Positions 33,901-41,786 of a stretch of 64,000 nt of DNA are shown here, piece after piece. How positions within the stretch are numbered: the stretch's first letter is position 1; each line of letters opens with the position of its first letter. The translations under genes and the position numbers were made by a program. This DNA comes from Chloroflexota bacterium (GTDB taxonomy: Bacteria; Chloroflexota; Dehalococcoidia; Lucifugimonadales; Lucifugimonadaceae), in the NCBI GenBank assembly GCA_009838175.1, contig VXSB01000013.1, forward strand, positions 1 to 64,000, given 5' to 3'. Under the pieces are notes generated by a model, which saw nothing but the letters and a program-made list of their open reading frames with translations, ran no database searches and was not told the DNA's origin.

Positions 33901-34563
33901 CTCTTTACCGCGCTGCTTGCTCTGTCCGAACGACTTAAGCGTCGCCAATCCCTGAACGCTGTCTAAGAAATCCGAGCCCAACTCGCCGTAAGACCGCCGC
34001 CGCCGATAACTGCTCTCACGGTTCCACCGGTGGAAGATTGACGGCACTGCCAGCGTTGCTAAAGCGAAAACGAGGAATATCAGGGCAATATAGATATCGA
34101 GCGTAACCATGTACGCAAATATGGCGATCGGTGCAATCGCCGACACGATGATCTGCGACAGGTACTGCCCGAAGAAAATCTCCAGTCTCTCGATCCCCTC
34201 TACGAGCGTCAACACAACGTCACCTGTGCGGTTCCGATCCGCGTACCCCGGACCGAGTTTCAGCAGGTGATCGTAAACATCGTGCCGCAAGCCGATCTTG
34301 ACGATATTCGCGGTATGGTGACTGACCGCGTTCTGCCAATACTGAAAAAGGCTACGTATGACGATTAGCGCAGCGATCGTCAGCAGCGGCATGGCAAGCG
34401 CCGAAAAACTGGCTTGCCCCGCGAGAACGCGATAGATGACCACACCCGAAACGGCTAACCGAGATACGCCTGCGCCAACGGCGATCAGGCCCAAAAGCGC
34501 GGCAAACGCGATTCGGAGTCTTACACCCCGAGTGAGTTCAAAGAGTCGCCAGTCGAAATACAT
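30949..34563 (-). CDS. fused double ABC exporter (TMD-NBD-TMD-NBD)
   Basis: This 1204-residue protein joins two complete ABC-exporter half-transporters. Half 1 has six membrane spans to about 300, Walker A GASGAGKST, signature RLSGGQRQR and Walker B ILLLDEALSS. A linker near 600-640 contains a His/Ser/Arg-rich stretch (TGHHHHGPSSRTSRGDEE). Half 2 repeats the plan with Walker A GRSGAGKTT, signature QLSGGQRQR and Walker B VLILDEATSH. The first ATP site has Ala in place of Thr after the Walker B Glu but keeps the Glu. Relatives export lipids, drugs or thiols; CydDC-type proteins have similar topology, but nothing here identifies that substrate. Confidence 0.93.
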   Translation of the reverse strand: MYFDWRLFELTRGVRLRIAFAALLGLIAVGAGVSRLAVSGVVIYRVLAGQASFSALAMPLLTIAALIVIRSLFQYWQNAVSHHTANIVKIGLRHDVYDHLLKLGPGYADRNRTGDVVLTLVEGIERLEIFFGQYLSQIIVSAIAPIAIFAYMVTLDIYIALIFLVFALATLAVPSIFHRWNRESSYRRRRSYGELGSDFLDSVQGLATLKSFGQSKQRGKELAHRVHDLYRSTMGVVAANQATSGTSILFMTTGAVVALAVGAIRVSNGDMELRPLLIVLMLGVEVFRPMRELVNLYHQGMATLSSAQSVFGILDEPVAIVEPDSVADRSVLDIIPEVTFDRVTFGYESGHRSALSNVSFELRQGEKLGVVGASGAGKSTLVWLMYRFYDPQEGAIRLGGHDLRELPLSTVRDNISVVTQDTYLFHGTVADNLRFGKPDATQTELEDAARAANAHEFITRLPEGYETVVGERAVRLSGGQRQRLAIARALLKNAPILLLDEALSSVDAENESVIQEALDRLMENRTTLVIAHRLSSVINADRILVLDEGQAVEIGSHVELMAADGTYAGLMRQQTDESVGAPVPDAIDTTRHQVSVDDLPDLPRSSTGHHHHGPSSRTSRGDEEVNIRSLAVWIRLLGLVRPVRWQFLGTVALGMLNHGSVIILGALTALLVGAVFRDEPLTTLVIAVCILAPLSALMFYLETWQAHDMAFRLLAKMRIDLYEKLEPLTPAYMVRRRSGDFVSVVGGDVETVEYFFGHAVSPMIVAILIPGGLLVALLVISWPIAAVLAPFLVAVAVSPYFANERTERLGDEIRGGMGDIHAYMVDSIQGMREISAFGRGRDRNDELAEKGWDYAGHLVRFQKSQAFQIGFIEAMMGIGGLAVLAMGVWLVLDGQLERTHLPLVSVLALASFSPVTELARTMKQMMETLAASRRILAIHDEAVPVRDGPGVKASKDETSSTTPSVEFEEVAFTYAEGDPQALVDVSLDIGSGKTVAIVGRSGAGKTTIAYLMMRFWDPDQGSIALEGNRLGEFKLDDLRGRMALVAQDTYLFNNTIRENIRLGRGDATDAEVADAARQANAADFIETFPDGYDTRVGERGMQLSGGQRQRIAIARAILKNAPVLILDEATSHLDAISETTVREALDRLMVGRTTVVIAHRLSTIRDADTILVLNEGEVVERGTHDQLLARGGLYAQLVSAQVTF

Positions 34564-34578
34564 GATCGGGAAATTAGT

Positions 34579-36078
34579 CTAACCCGCAAACTGTGCGAAA
34601 TGGTCCTTCAATCTGGGATAGAGACGGCGGTAACGCTCGTACACCTCACCATAAGCGTTCGCGACCCCCAATCGAGGTGAAATCTGATCAATTGGACGAA
34701 TCCAAGCTTGACACGTCTCTATGACCGTTGCGAAATCACCAGCTCCCACCGCCGCCAAGATCGCGGCACCGTAAGGCGCACCCCCAGACGGCCCCACAGT
34801 GACCACCGGAACGCCTAGCACATCAGCCTGCATCTGACGCCAAATCGCACTTCGTGCGCCTCCACCAACCGCTACCGACTCCGTCGCATCCACACCCAAA
34901 CCACGCATCAACTCAAGCGAGTCCCTCAACGCGAATGTCACGCCCTCCAACACCGCTCGCACCATATGCCCTCTCTGATGACCAGAATGCAAACCCACGA
35001 ATACACCCCTCGCGTTCGAGTCAGCATGAGGTGTCCGCTCTCCAGTCAGGTAGGGCAAAAACGTCAAGCCTTCAGCACCCACCGGCACCGCATCTGCCTC
35101 GGCAATCAACTCCTCATACGACAATCCAACGCCAGCAGTCCCTAACAGCACTCGTCTGAACCAACCCAACGCCGCGCCAGCCGACAACACCACTCCCATC
35201 AGGTACCACATCTCCGGGACCGCGTGGTTGAAAGAATGTATACGCATACCCGGGTCCACTCGTGGCTGCCCGATCGGCGCGACGACGGCGCCAGATGTTC
35301 CGATCGAAGTCTGCATCGTTCCTTCCGAAACCACGCTAGAACCGACCGACGCAGCGGCGTTATCTGCGCCTCCACCGACCACTGGGGTACCCACACGGAG
35401 ACCTAGCATCTCCGCCGCGTCCGAAGTCAGTCTGCCGCTGATGCTTGCCGAGCCAACGACGGGCGGTAGGATCGACGCATCGAGTTCCAACGCCCCGACC
35501 ATCTCTTCCGACCATCGGCCGTTCACAACGTCAAACAATAAAGTCCCTGCGGCATCTGACGGCTCCATCGCCTTCTCGCCAGTCATCAACAAACGGACGT
35601 AGTCTTTCGCCAGAAGAAGCGTCCGGATTTCATCAAACACATCCGGTTCCTCATCGCGCACCCACAGCAACTTCGGCGAAGTAAATCCCTCGAGCGCAGG
35701 GTTACCCACCATCCGACGCAAACCCGCATCACCAACCCTGTCGGTGATATATCGACACTGAGCCGTCGTGCGAACGTCGTTCCAAAGTATCGCTGGCCTC
35801 AGCACATTGTCCGCCTCGTCCAGCAGCACCGAGCTGTGCATCTGACCGGAAAGACCGATCGCTGCGACATCGCTCACACCAGCTTGCGCGCAAGCGGAAC
35901 GCACTGCGTCTATCGTGCCTTGCCACCAGTCTGACGGATTCTGCTCGGCCCATCCCGGCTGCGGCACCGATAGCTCCTGCGGCGACTCAGCATCGCCAAC
36001 GACAGATCCCGACTCATCCACAACCAATGCTTTGACCGCGGTCGTACCGATGTCGATCCCAAGATAATGCTGCGGCAT
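34579..36078 (-). CDS. xylB: xylulokinase (FGGY family)
   Basis: This 499-residue FGGY carbohydrate kinase phosphorylates D-xylulose to xylulose 5-phosphate. The N-terminal phosphate-binding strand is YLGIDIGTTAVKALVVD. Sugar-contact residues appear in GLSGQMHSSVLLD and AILWNDVRT, and the second ATPase-fold half has GTSGAVVAPIG and AVGGGARSAIWRQM. The MHS motif and overall length fit XylB better than glycerol kinase or ribulokinase. It is divergent from the mannonate-dehydratase-like gene with about 76 bases between the starts, which points to shared regulation of pentose and hexuronate use. Confidence 0.9.
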   Translation of the reverse strand: MPQHYLGIDIGTTAVKALVVDESGSVVGDAESPQELSVPQPGWAEQNPSDWWQGTIDAVRSACAQAGVSDVAAIGLSGQMHSSVLLDEADNVLRPAILWNDVRTTAQCRYITDRVGDAGLRRMVGNPALEGFTSPKLLWVRDEEPDVFDEIRTLLLAKDYVRLLMTGEKAMEPSDAAGTLLFDVVNGRWSEEMVGALELDASILPPVVGSASISGRLTSDAAEMLGLRVGTPVVGGGADNAAASVGSSVVSEGTMQTSIGTSGAVVAPIGQPRVDPGMRIHSFNHAVPEMWYLMGVVLSAGAALGWFRRVLLGTAGVGLSYEELIAEADAVPVGAEGLTFLPYLTGERTPHADSNARGVFVGLHSGHQRGHMVRAVLEGVTFALRDSLELMRGLGVDATESVAVGGGARSAIWRQMQADVLGVPVVTVGPSGGAPYGAAILAAVGAGDFATVIETCQAWIRPIDQISPRLGVANAYGEVYERYRRLYPRLKDHFAQFAG

Positions 36079-36154
36079 GACTTACTCCTATTCGAAGGCT
36101 ACGGCATATCATAGACCGCACGCGGTTGAGCAATCACACAAACGGAGTTCGGAA

Positions 36155-37135
36155 ATGTATGTAGGAACCCAATACGGAGCACGCCACGAAACCGATATAA
36201 AGCAACTCGCGCAGTTAGGTGTGCACCACGTCGATGTGCCGCTAAGGGAGCATTGGACCGATTGGACCGTCGATCTCCTCGTTTCGTACCGAGAGAAATA
36301 CGCGAAGTACGGGATCGAAGTCGAAACCATACATTCGCCCCTCGGCTCAAGAGACGCGTTCAGCAACGACATGACGTACTTGTTCCTCGGTCCGAGCGAC
36401 GAGAAGGAACGCGAGTTGGACTCCCTTTGCGAGATCATCCGCATGGCATCACAAGCCGGACTAAGAGGGTTGCTGTACAACATCACCATCCTCGGCCACC
36501 TGCGAACTCCACAACGCTACGGACGCGGCGGAGCTCGGCTCTCATCATTCAAATACGCCGACCTTGATCAATCCCTTCCAGACTTCGAAGGCGGCGCCGC
36601 CGATTACGACACGATGTGGGAGCGGATCGATTATTTCCTCGGCCGAATCATCCCGGTCGCAGAAGAGTACAAGGTCCAAATGGCCTGCCACCCGCAGGAC
36701 CCCGGCATCAAGGACAACGAATACCGCGGCGTGGCTCGCGTCATGGGCACCGTCGAGGGTCTTAAGAAGTTCGAGGCCATGCACGAAAACCCCTACCACG
36801 GCTTCAACTTCTGCCAAGGCACCGTCTCCGAGATGCTAGAGAAACCGGGCGAAGAAATCTACGACGTCATCCGATACTTTGGTACCCGCAAAAAGATCTT
36901 CAACGTCCACTTCCGCAACATCAAAGGCGGCGTCCTCGACTTCGTCGAAGTCTTCCCCGACGAGGGCGATGTCGACATGCTAAAAGCCGCCCGCACCTAC
37001 AAGGAAGTCGGCTACCCCTACATGCTCATGCCCGACCACGTCCCCGGCATCGACGGCGACGAAGCCAGCCAAGTCGGCTTCGCATACTGCTACGGCTACA
37101 TCCACGCCATCATCCAGGCGGTAAATGCGGAGTAA
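36155..37135 (+). CDS. mannonate dehydratase-like TIM-barrel enzyme
   Basis: This protein of about 326 residues belongs to the xylose-isomerase-like TIM-barrel superfamily. Three segments match UxuA: CHPQDPGI (metal-site His), NFCQGTVSEM (equivalent to the C-x-G-S loop) and FNVHFRNIKGG (HFRN). UxuA dehydrates D-mannonate to 2-keto-3-deoxygluconate in hexuronate degradation. I chose ATG 36155 with GGAG upstream; the earlier in-frame ATG at 36077 would overlap the xylulokinase start. A more general sugar-phosphate isomerase/epimerase role is possible. It is tightly followed by a DUF1801 gene. Confidence 0.75.
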   Translation: MYVGTQYGARHETDIKQLAQLGVHHVDVPLREHWTDWTVDLLVSYREKYAKYGIEVETIHSPLGSRDAFSNDMTYLFLGPSDEKERELDSLCEIIRMASQAGLRGLLYNITILGHLRTPQRYGRGGARLSSFKYADLDQSLPDFEGGAADYDTMWERIDYFLGRIIPVAEEYKVQMACHPQDPGIKDNEYRGVARVMGTVEGLKKFEAMHENPYHGFNFCQGTVSEMLEKPGEEIYDVIRYFGTRKKIFNVHFRNIKGGVLDFVEVFPDEGDVDMLKAARTYKEVGYPYMLMPDHVPGIDGDEASQVGFAYCYGYIHAIIQAVNAE

Positions 37136-37137
37136 CC

Positions 37138-37593
37138 ATGCAATCCAAAGCCAAATCCGTAGAAGATTACCTGTCCGATCTCGACGACACCAGACGCGAG
37201 GCCATCTCCACCGTCCGCGACATCGTCCTCGACAACCTGCCCGACGGCTACGAGGAGATGATGCTGTTCGGCATGATCACCTACGCCGTCCCTCTATCCA
37301 TCTTTCCCGACACCTACAACAAGCAACCGCTGATGTACGCCGCCCTCGCGTCGCAGAAACGCCACATGGCGCTATACCTGACCAACGTCTACGGCGACGG
37401 TTCGCTCGAGGAATGGTTTCGCGAGCGCTATAAAGCCACAGGCAAACGCCTCGACATGGGCAAGTCCTGCGTACGCTTCCGAAAACTAGATGACCTGCCC
37501 CTAGATTTGGTTGGCGAGACTATCGCGATGACACCGATCGACGAGTTCCTCGAGATCTACAAAGCCTCACGAACCGGAACTAAGCGCGGCTAA
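37138..37593 (+). CDS. DUF1801 domain protein
   Basis: This 151-residue protein is of the YdhG/DUF1801 fold. It has the N-terminal helix with Y-L-x-x-L-D-x-x-R-R, then PDGYEEMMLFGMITYAVP and later KSCVRFRKLDDLPLDLV, the conserved Lys/Arg region of this family. It is a small cytoplasmic protein; its biochemical role is not established. The start lies two bases after the upstream stop, so it is co-translated with the mannonate-dehydratase-like gene. Confidence 0.85.
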   Translation: MQSKAKSVEDYLSDLDDTRREAISTVRDIVLDNLPDGYEEMMLFGMITYAVPLSIFPDTYNKQPLMYAALASQKRHMALYLTNVYGDGSLEEWFRERYKATGKRLDMGKSCVRFRKLDDLPLDLVGETIAMTPIDEFLEIYKASRTGTKRG

Positions 37594-37595
37594 AC

Positions 37596-39257
37596 TTAAC
37601 CCCGCTGCCTAATGTCCCGTCGCTGGAAAAGCACGAAAGACAAGCCAATCAAGATTACCGACACCGCCGCCAACACCGCCGCGTCGCCCCAGTTCATCCC
37701 GTTGTTCAGCGGGTCGTTGCCCAAGTAGTAGCTGAACGGCGTCAACCAGCCCAGATCATCTAGCCCTTCGTTGAGCGCTCCCAGCGAGTTGAACAGATGG
37801 AAAAACAGCGCCGCTCCGATCGCTCCATAGATCGCGATCGAAGTGCGACCCGTGCCCGCGCTCAAAGCCAGCGCCAGCGAACCGAACACTAAGCCCACGA
37901 GCGTTTGCAACGTAGCCGTCGCCGCAATATTGCCGATCGACATTCCGAGGTCGGGAATTAGCGAGCCGATGCTCACACCCGCGAACGTTACGAACCCAAC
38001 GATAACCGCGTAGAACACCATCGGGATCAGCTTCTCGATCACTATCCGGTTACGGCTAATTGGACATGCCAGAAGCAACGCCATCGTCCGTCGCGATTCC
38101 TCCCCCGCCAACGCTCCCGCACCCATCACCACTGTGACGAGGATCACCGCGCCCGGTGCCATCAAGCCGAACGTCTCGAGCGAGTACCAGCCCTCAGGCG
38201 TGCTCATGTCTCCGCCGCCGAACAAGGCAACCAGATTCTCGGGCAACTCATTAAACGTCTTCAGCGTCTCCTCCGGTATCGATGCATACATCGGGCCCAT
38301 CATTACACCCATGACCAAGAACATCGCCGCCGACGCAATCAAGACTAGCGTTTGGTAGTCAGAGATCGTCTTCAACCAGATCGACGACACCCTAGCCGAA
38401 CCTGCCAGGCGTCCGATCATCCTATTCAAAAGCGGATTGCCCCGGATCCGGTCCAGCATCGTCGTCCCGACAGATTGTCCCTTTAGGTCGCGGCGATTGA
38501 ATCCAACGATTGCGGCTAACAGTAAGAGAGCAGAACCGCCCCCAAGCAAAGCCAAGTGCCCCCAAGCGATGCCGTTCGTCACCGGGTCGCTTCCGTCGAA
38601 GTAGTACCAAGGCAGTACCTTGGTTACAGCGTCGCCACCATCGACGAGTGGCAAGAATCCGACCCCGAAGAACGAAAGCACCATTATCGCCGTCGTTATG
38701 CCCGTAGCTTTCCCCTTGTCCCCCGTCATTGCACCGATCGCCAGCGCCAGCAAACCGAAGAAGACGCTGTTCGCAAACAGGTGCAGCGTGAGAGCCTCCA
38801 CCTCCAACCCAGATATCTCGACGCCAAGCGACGCGGCTATCGGGTAGATCGGGATCCAGAGCGCCACTGTAGCCAGCGCGATCGACGTCACCAGCGCGCC
38901 GGTTTTAGACAGCAACACGTAAGTCCGACTCTTGGGGTTCGCCAGCAAAATGTCCATCGTCCCGTCACGCTCTTCACCCGCAATCGCAGAACTCCCCATT
39001 GCGAGTGCCAACCCCGCCATCGCGATCGCACCCCAAGTCCCGAACATCACGTTTATTGCCAGTCCGCCAACATCGATGTCATCGCCAATGCCTATCAACG
39101 ATCTGAATGCTTCAGGCAGCGACGTGTAGACCGAGAGGTCGATCTCGCGATACGTCGCCATTCCCATCAGCAGAAACAACGCAACCGAAACTACCGCGAT
39201 CACCCACCCCAGCCACCGATCGCTTGCCGTCTTGACAAACACGTTTGCGAGCGTCAC
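37596..39257 (-). CDS. ABC-2 type permease, internally duplicated
   Basis: This 553-residue membrane protein is built of two similar halves of about 275 residues, each with six hydrophobic segments. Each half has the pattern AGEE-x-R-x-T-M (residues near 92 and 388) and each ends in a cytoplasmic F-x-R-R-D signature (FNRRDLKG near 271, FQRRDIRQR at the C-terminus). One polypeptide can thus supply both permease units. It overlaps the upstream ATPase gene by four bases (ATGA), indicating coupling. The transported compound is unknown; related systems export drugs or lipids. A one-half version of the same permease is at 51903-52694. Confidence 0.9.
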   Translation of the reverse strand: MTLANVFVKTASDRWLGWVIAVVSVALFLLMGMATYREIDLSVYTSLPEAFRSLIGIGDDIDVGGLAINVMFGTWGAIAMAGLALAMGSSAIAGEERDGTMDILLANPKSRTYVLLSKTGALVTSIALATVALWIPIYPIAASLGVEISGLEVEALTLHLFANSVFFGLLALAIGAMTGDKGKATGITTAIMVLSFFGVGFLPLVDGGDAVTKVLPWYYFDGSDPVTNGIAWGHLALLGGGSALLLLAAIVGFNRRDLKGQSVGTTMLDRIRGNPLLNRMIGRLAGSARVSSIWLKTISDYQTLVLIASAAMFLVMGVMMGPMYASIPEETLKTFNELPENLVALFGGGDMSTPEGWYSLETFGLMAPGAVILVTVVMGAGALAGEESRRTMALLLACPISRNRIVIEKLIPMVFYAVIVGFVTFAGVSIGSLIPDLGMSIGNIAATATLQTLVGLVFGSLALALSAGTGRTSIAIYGAIGAALFFHLFNSLGALNEGLDDLGWLTPFSYYLGNDPLNNGMNWGDAAVLAAVSVILIGLSFVLFQRRDIRQRG

Positions 39258-40189
39258 GACCGCGCCTCCTCTCCCTCATCCTCGTGGTAGTAAGTCAGGA
39301 AGATCTCCTCCAGATCCGCCTCAGTAGTCTTGATGTCCGCCACTCCGTACCGCTCCGTCACAGTCGTCAGCAACTCGCCCATATCCCCGCCGAACGACAT
39401 CTCTACGTGATTGCCCGCGACAACGATGTTCCGCACTCCCTCGACACTCTCGAACACCGAAGCTTCACCCTCCGTATCCAGCACGAACTCCACCTCGCGC
39501 ATCGACTTCGACCTGAGATCCGCCACCGACTCGACGGTGATCAGCCTTCCGTTACGGATGATGCCAACCCGATCGGCTACGCGTTGCACCTCCGACAGCG
39601 TGTGGCTCGACAAGAAAACCGTCCTGCCCTCAGCCGCAACTTCACTCACCATCTTCTGAAACTCGCGCTGAATAAGCGGATCGAGCCCAGATGTAGGTTC
39701 GTCCATAATCAGCAGGTCTGGATGATGCATGAACGCCTGAATCACTCCAACCTTCTGCCGGTTGCCAGTCGAAAGATCACCCACTTTTCTTGACAAGTCA
39801 GAATCGAGCCGATCAGCAAGTTCGTCTACGTAGGTCCAATCGACACCACCGCGCATGTTGGCGAAGTACTGCAACGTGTCCATACCCGTCAGGTTTGGAT
39901 ACAGAGCCAGGTCTCCCGGAATGTACCCAATATGCCGCCGTATCTCCACCGCCTCCGCGCGTGTGTCCAAACCCAGTATGGTTGCGCTTCCCGCCGTAGG
40001 CCTGATCTCGTCCAGGATAGTGCGGATCGTCGTCGACTTCCCAGCTCCGTTCGGACCGAGAAAACCAAACACCTCGCCCTCACTCACATCCAAATTCACA
40101 TCCTCAATACCGAGATGCCTCCCGTAATACTTCGTCAACCCAACCGTTTGTATCGCCGGGCGCGCTTGCGCGTGTGTTGCCGCTACCAC
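39254..40189 (-). CDS. ABC transporter ATP-binding protein (ABC-2 exporter type)
   Basis: This 311-residue ATPase has Walker A GPNGAGKST, signature LSTGNRQKVGV, Walker B LLIMDEPTSGLD and the switch His in FLSSHTLSE. The C-terminal 80 residues are the extension typical of drug- and lipid-exporter ATPases (DrrA/CcmA-like). Its stop overlaps the start of the duplicated permease, and together they form a two-gene exporter. The first 12 residues before the conserved start are uncertain. Confidence 0.93.
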   Translation of the reverse strand: MVAATHAQARPAIQTVGLTKYYGRHLGIEDVNLDVSEGEVFGFLGPNGAGKSTTIRTILDEIRPTAGSATILGLDTRAEAVEIRRHIGYIPGDLALYPNLTGMDTLQYFANMRGGVDWTYVDELADRLDSDLSRKVGDLSTGNRQKVGVIQAFMHHPDLLIMDEPTSGLDPLIQREFQKMVSEVAAEGRTVFLSSHTLSEVQRVADRVGIIRNGRLITVESVADLRSKSMREVEFVLDTEGEASVFESVEGVRNIVVAGNHVEMSFGGDMGELLTTVTERYGVADIKTTEADLEEIFLTYYHEDEGEEARS

Positions 40190-40239
40190 CTGACTAACTC
40201 CTTAAAAACACCTTTATCCTCGGTTCAATGCTATCGAAA

Positions 40240-40350
40240 CCCCGTCATTTCGGCGAAAGCTGGAACCTAGAGTGGCAGAGCGTGCGGAACTTCCCCTCTC
40301 CCCTCCGTGGAAGAGGGTCAGGGTGAGGGGGATCGGGGCGGACAAAGGGG
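40240..40350. repeat. composite dispersed repeat, intergenic
   Basis: Two units lie back to back upstream of the exporter ATPase gene: a CCCGTCATTTCGGCGAAAG unit (about 40240-40271) and a CCCCTCTCCC...GGAAGAGGGTCAGGGTGAGG unit (about 40293-40342). The second can fold on itself (CCCTCTCCC with GGAAGAGGG). The same pair in the same order recurs at 47446-47555. Confidence 0.6.
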
Positions 40351-40372
40351 AGGTGGTACCTCCGAACAGCCA

Positions 40373-41020
40373 TCACCGTTTCTGTACCAAAACCAAAGGA
40401 TGATCCTCAATCACCCCCTCGAACGAATCCTCGTAACCACTTGAGGTCGAAGACACGTCCACGACGCGAAATCCGGCATCCGCCAACATCACCAAGTACT
40501 CCCTTAGCCCGTAATTGCTCCAATACATCGTCACTCCGAAGAAATCGTCTTCGGTGTACCCATCCTCGCTGGTGTGGCTTAGAGTGCACAGCAAGTATCC
40601 ACCCGGTTTGAGCCACTTGTGGATCCTGCTGAACAATGTCGGGTGTTCTTCTCTGGGAATGTGGAAGATCGAATAAAACGCCACCACCGCGTCGAACCTC
40701 GATGGTTCGAACTCGACCGACATCACGTCATCGCACAAAAACTCCCCCGTCGGCACATTCTCCCGCGCTCGACGGACCATTTCACGAGATACATCCACCC
40801 CCGTCACGTAGTAGCGATTAGTCAGCGACTTTGCGATTGGAATGCCGGTGCCACAGCCGATGTCAAGCACCGCGGCACCGTTCTCCAATCGATCCAATAG
40901 CCCTCGAATCTCAATCCCCGGATCAACTCTCCGAGACTCACCGTACTTCTCCGCGCACGCGTCATAACTACGTCTCACAAGTGCTTGATAATCGACTTCA
41001 GGGTTGTTGGCCGGCATCAT
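40373..41020 (-). CDS. class I SAM-dependent methyltransferase
   Basis: This 215-residue protein has a Rossmann-type methyltransferase fold: motif I AVLDIGCGTGIPIAK near 50, acidic strand VTGVDVSREMV, motif II region FDAVVAFYSIFHIP and post-motif WLKPGGYLLCTL. There are no extra domains, so the target is unknown; small-molecule methylation is typical. Its 5' end faces the SRPBCC gene, and the two starts are about 105 bases apart. Confidence 0.88.
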   Translation of the reverse strand: MMPANNPEVDYQALVRRSYDACAEKYGESRRVDPGIEIRGLLDRLENGAAVLDIGCGTGIPIAKSLTNRYYVTGVDVSREMVRRARENVPTGEFLCDDVMSVEFEPSRFDAVVAFYSIFHIPREEHPTLFSRIHKWLKPGGYLLCTLSHTSEDGYTEDDFFGVTMYWSNYGLREYLVMLADAGFRVVDVSSTSSGYEDSFEGVIEDHPLVLVQKR

Positions 41021-41125
41021 CGCGATTTATCCTTCTCAAACGTCATCTGTACTATTGTGGATTTTCCACTACCGGCAAACGCTTCTGCCATTCCTGAAGA
41101 CAAGCCAAAAGTGAGAAAATCTACC

Positions 41126-41761
41126 ATGAACTTCAAGCCCCAAACCCATCTCGACGCCACAACGCGCATGGTTTCACCCGATGAACGCGAAGGCAAACCC
41201 GCCTCCGACGTCACCCTCTCACGCATCTTCGACACCTCAATCGACGACCTCTGGGACGCCATAACCAACCCCGACCGCCTCCCGCACTGGTTCACAAACG
41301 TTACCGGCGATCTCCAACTCAACGGCCGCTACCACGTCCAAGACAACGCAAGCGGCACCATCACCGCCTGCGAACCACAATCACACGTCGCCCTCACATG
41401 GGAGTTCGCCGGAGACACCAGCTGGGTCGAACTCCAATTCGCCAACGAAGCACCAAACCAAACGCGCCTAACCCTCTCCCATACCTCCATTCTGTCGGAT
41501 TTCTGGAACACCTACGGCCCCGGCGCCACCGGCGTCGGATGGGAGATGGCATTCCTCGGACTCGCCCTCCACATCGCAAAACCCGACGACTCGAAACCCG
41601 ACGAAATGGAATTTGCGACCTCGCCTGAAGGCATCGCCTTCATCACCGGCAGCAGCAACGCATGGGCAAAAGCCGACATCACCGCTGGCACCGACCCTGA
41701 AAAAGCCCAAGCCGCCGCAGACCAAACAACCGCCTTCTATACCGGCCAGCCCGTCTCGTAG
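41126..41761 (+). CDS. SRPBCC/AHSA1-like protein
   Basis: This is a START/Bet v1-fold protein of about 211 residues. It has SRIFDTSIDDLWDAITNPDRLPHW at the first helix-grip element and SHVALTWEFAGDTSWVELQF in the central sheet, as in AHSA1-domain proteins. These bind hydrophobic ligands; the role here is unknown. I chose ATG 41126 (MNFKPQTHLD) over a longer frame from 40985 that would run into the divergent methyltransferase. The last codon and stop lie inside a palindrome shared with the convergent GH172-like gene. Confidence 0.82.
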   Translation: MNFKPQTHLDATTRMVSPDEREGKPASDVTLSRIFDTSIDDLWDAITNPDRLPHWFTNVTGDLQLNGRYHVQDNASGTITACEPQSHVALTWEFAGDTSWVELQFANEAPNQTRLTLSHTSILSDFWNTYGPGATGVGWEMAFLGLALHIAKPDDSKPDEMEFATSPEGIAFITGSSNAWAKADITAGTDPEKAQAAADQTTAFYTGQPVS

Positions 41762-41786
41762 GGGCAGGTTTCAAACTTGCCTCTAC
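41758..41786. terminator. 29-base palindromic repeat at the junction of two convergent genes
   Basis: The arms GTAGGGGCAGGTTT and AAACTTGCCTCTAC (14 bases each, two G-U pairs) surround a single C, so the real loop is a few bases wider. The left arm contains the TAG stop of the plus-strand SRPBCC gene and the right arm contains the TAG stop of the minus-strand GH172-like gene. It may end transcription from both sides. The sequence also resembles GTAGGGGC-type palindromes that I recall as dispersed repeats in other bacterial genomes. There is no T-run. Confidence 0.5.

Noticed and set aside
30949-34563. Naming the fused exporter CydDC
   Set aside because: Topology is similar, but no cytochrome bd genes are near and no CydDC-specific residues can be verified; a generic exporter name is safer.
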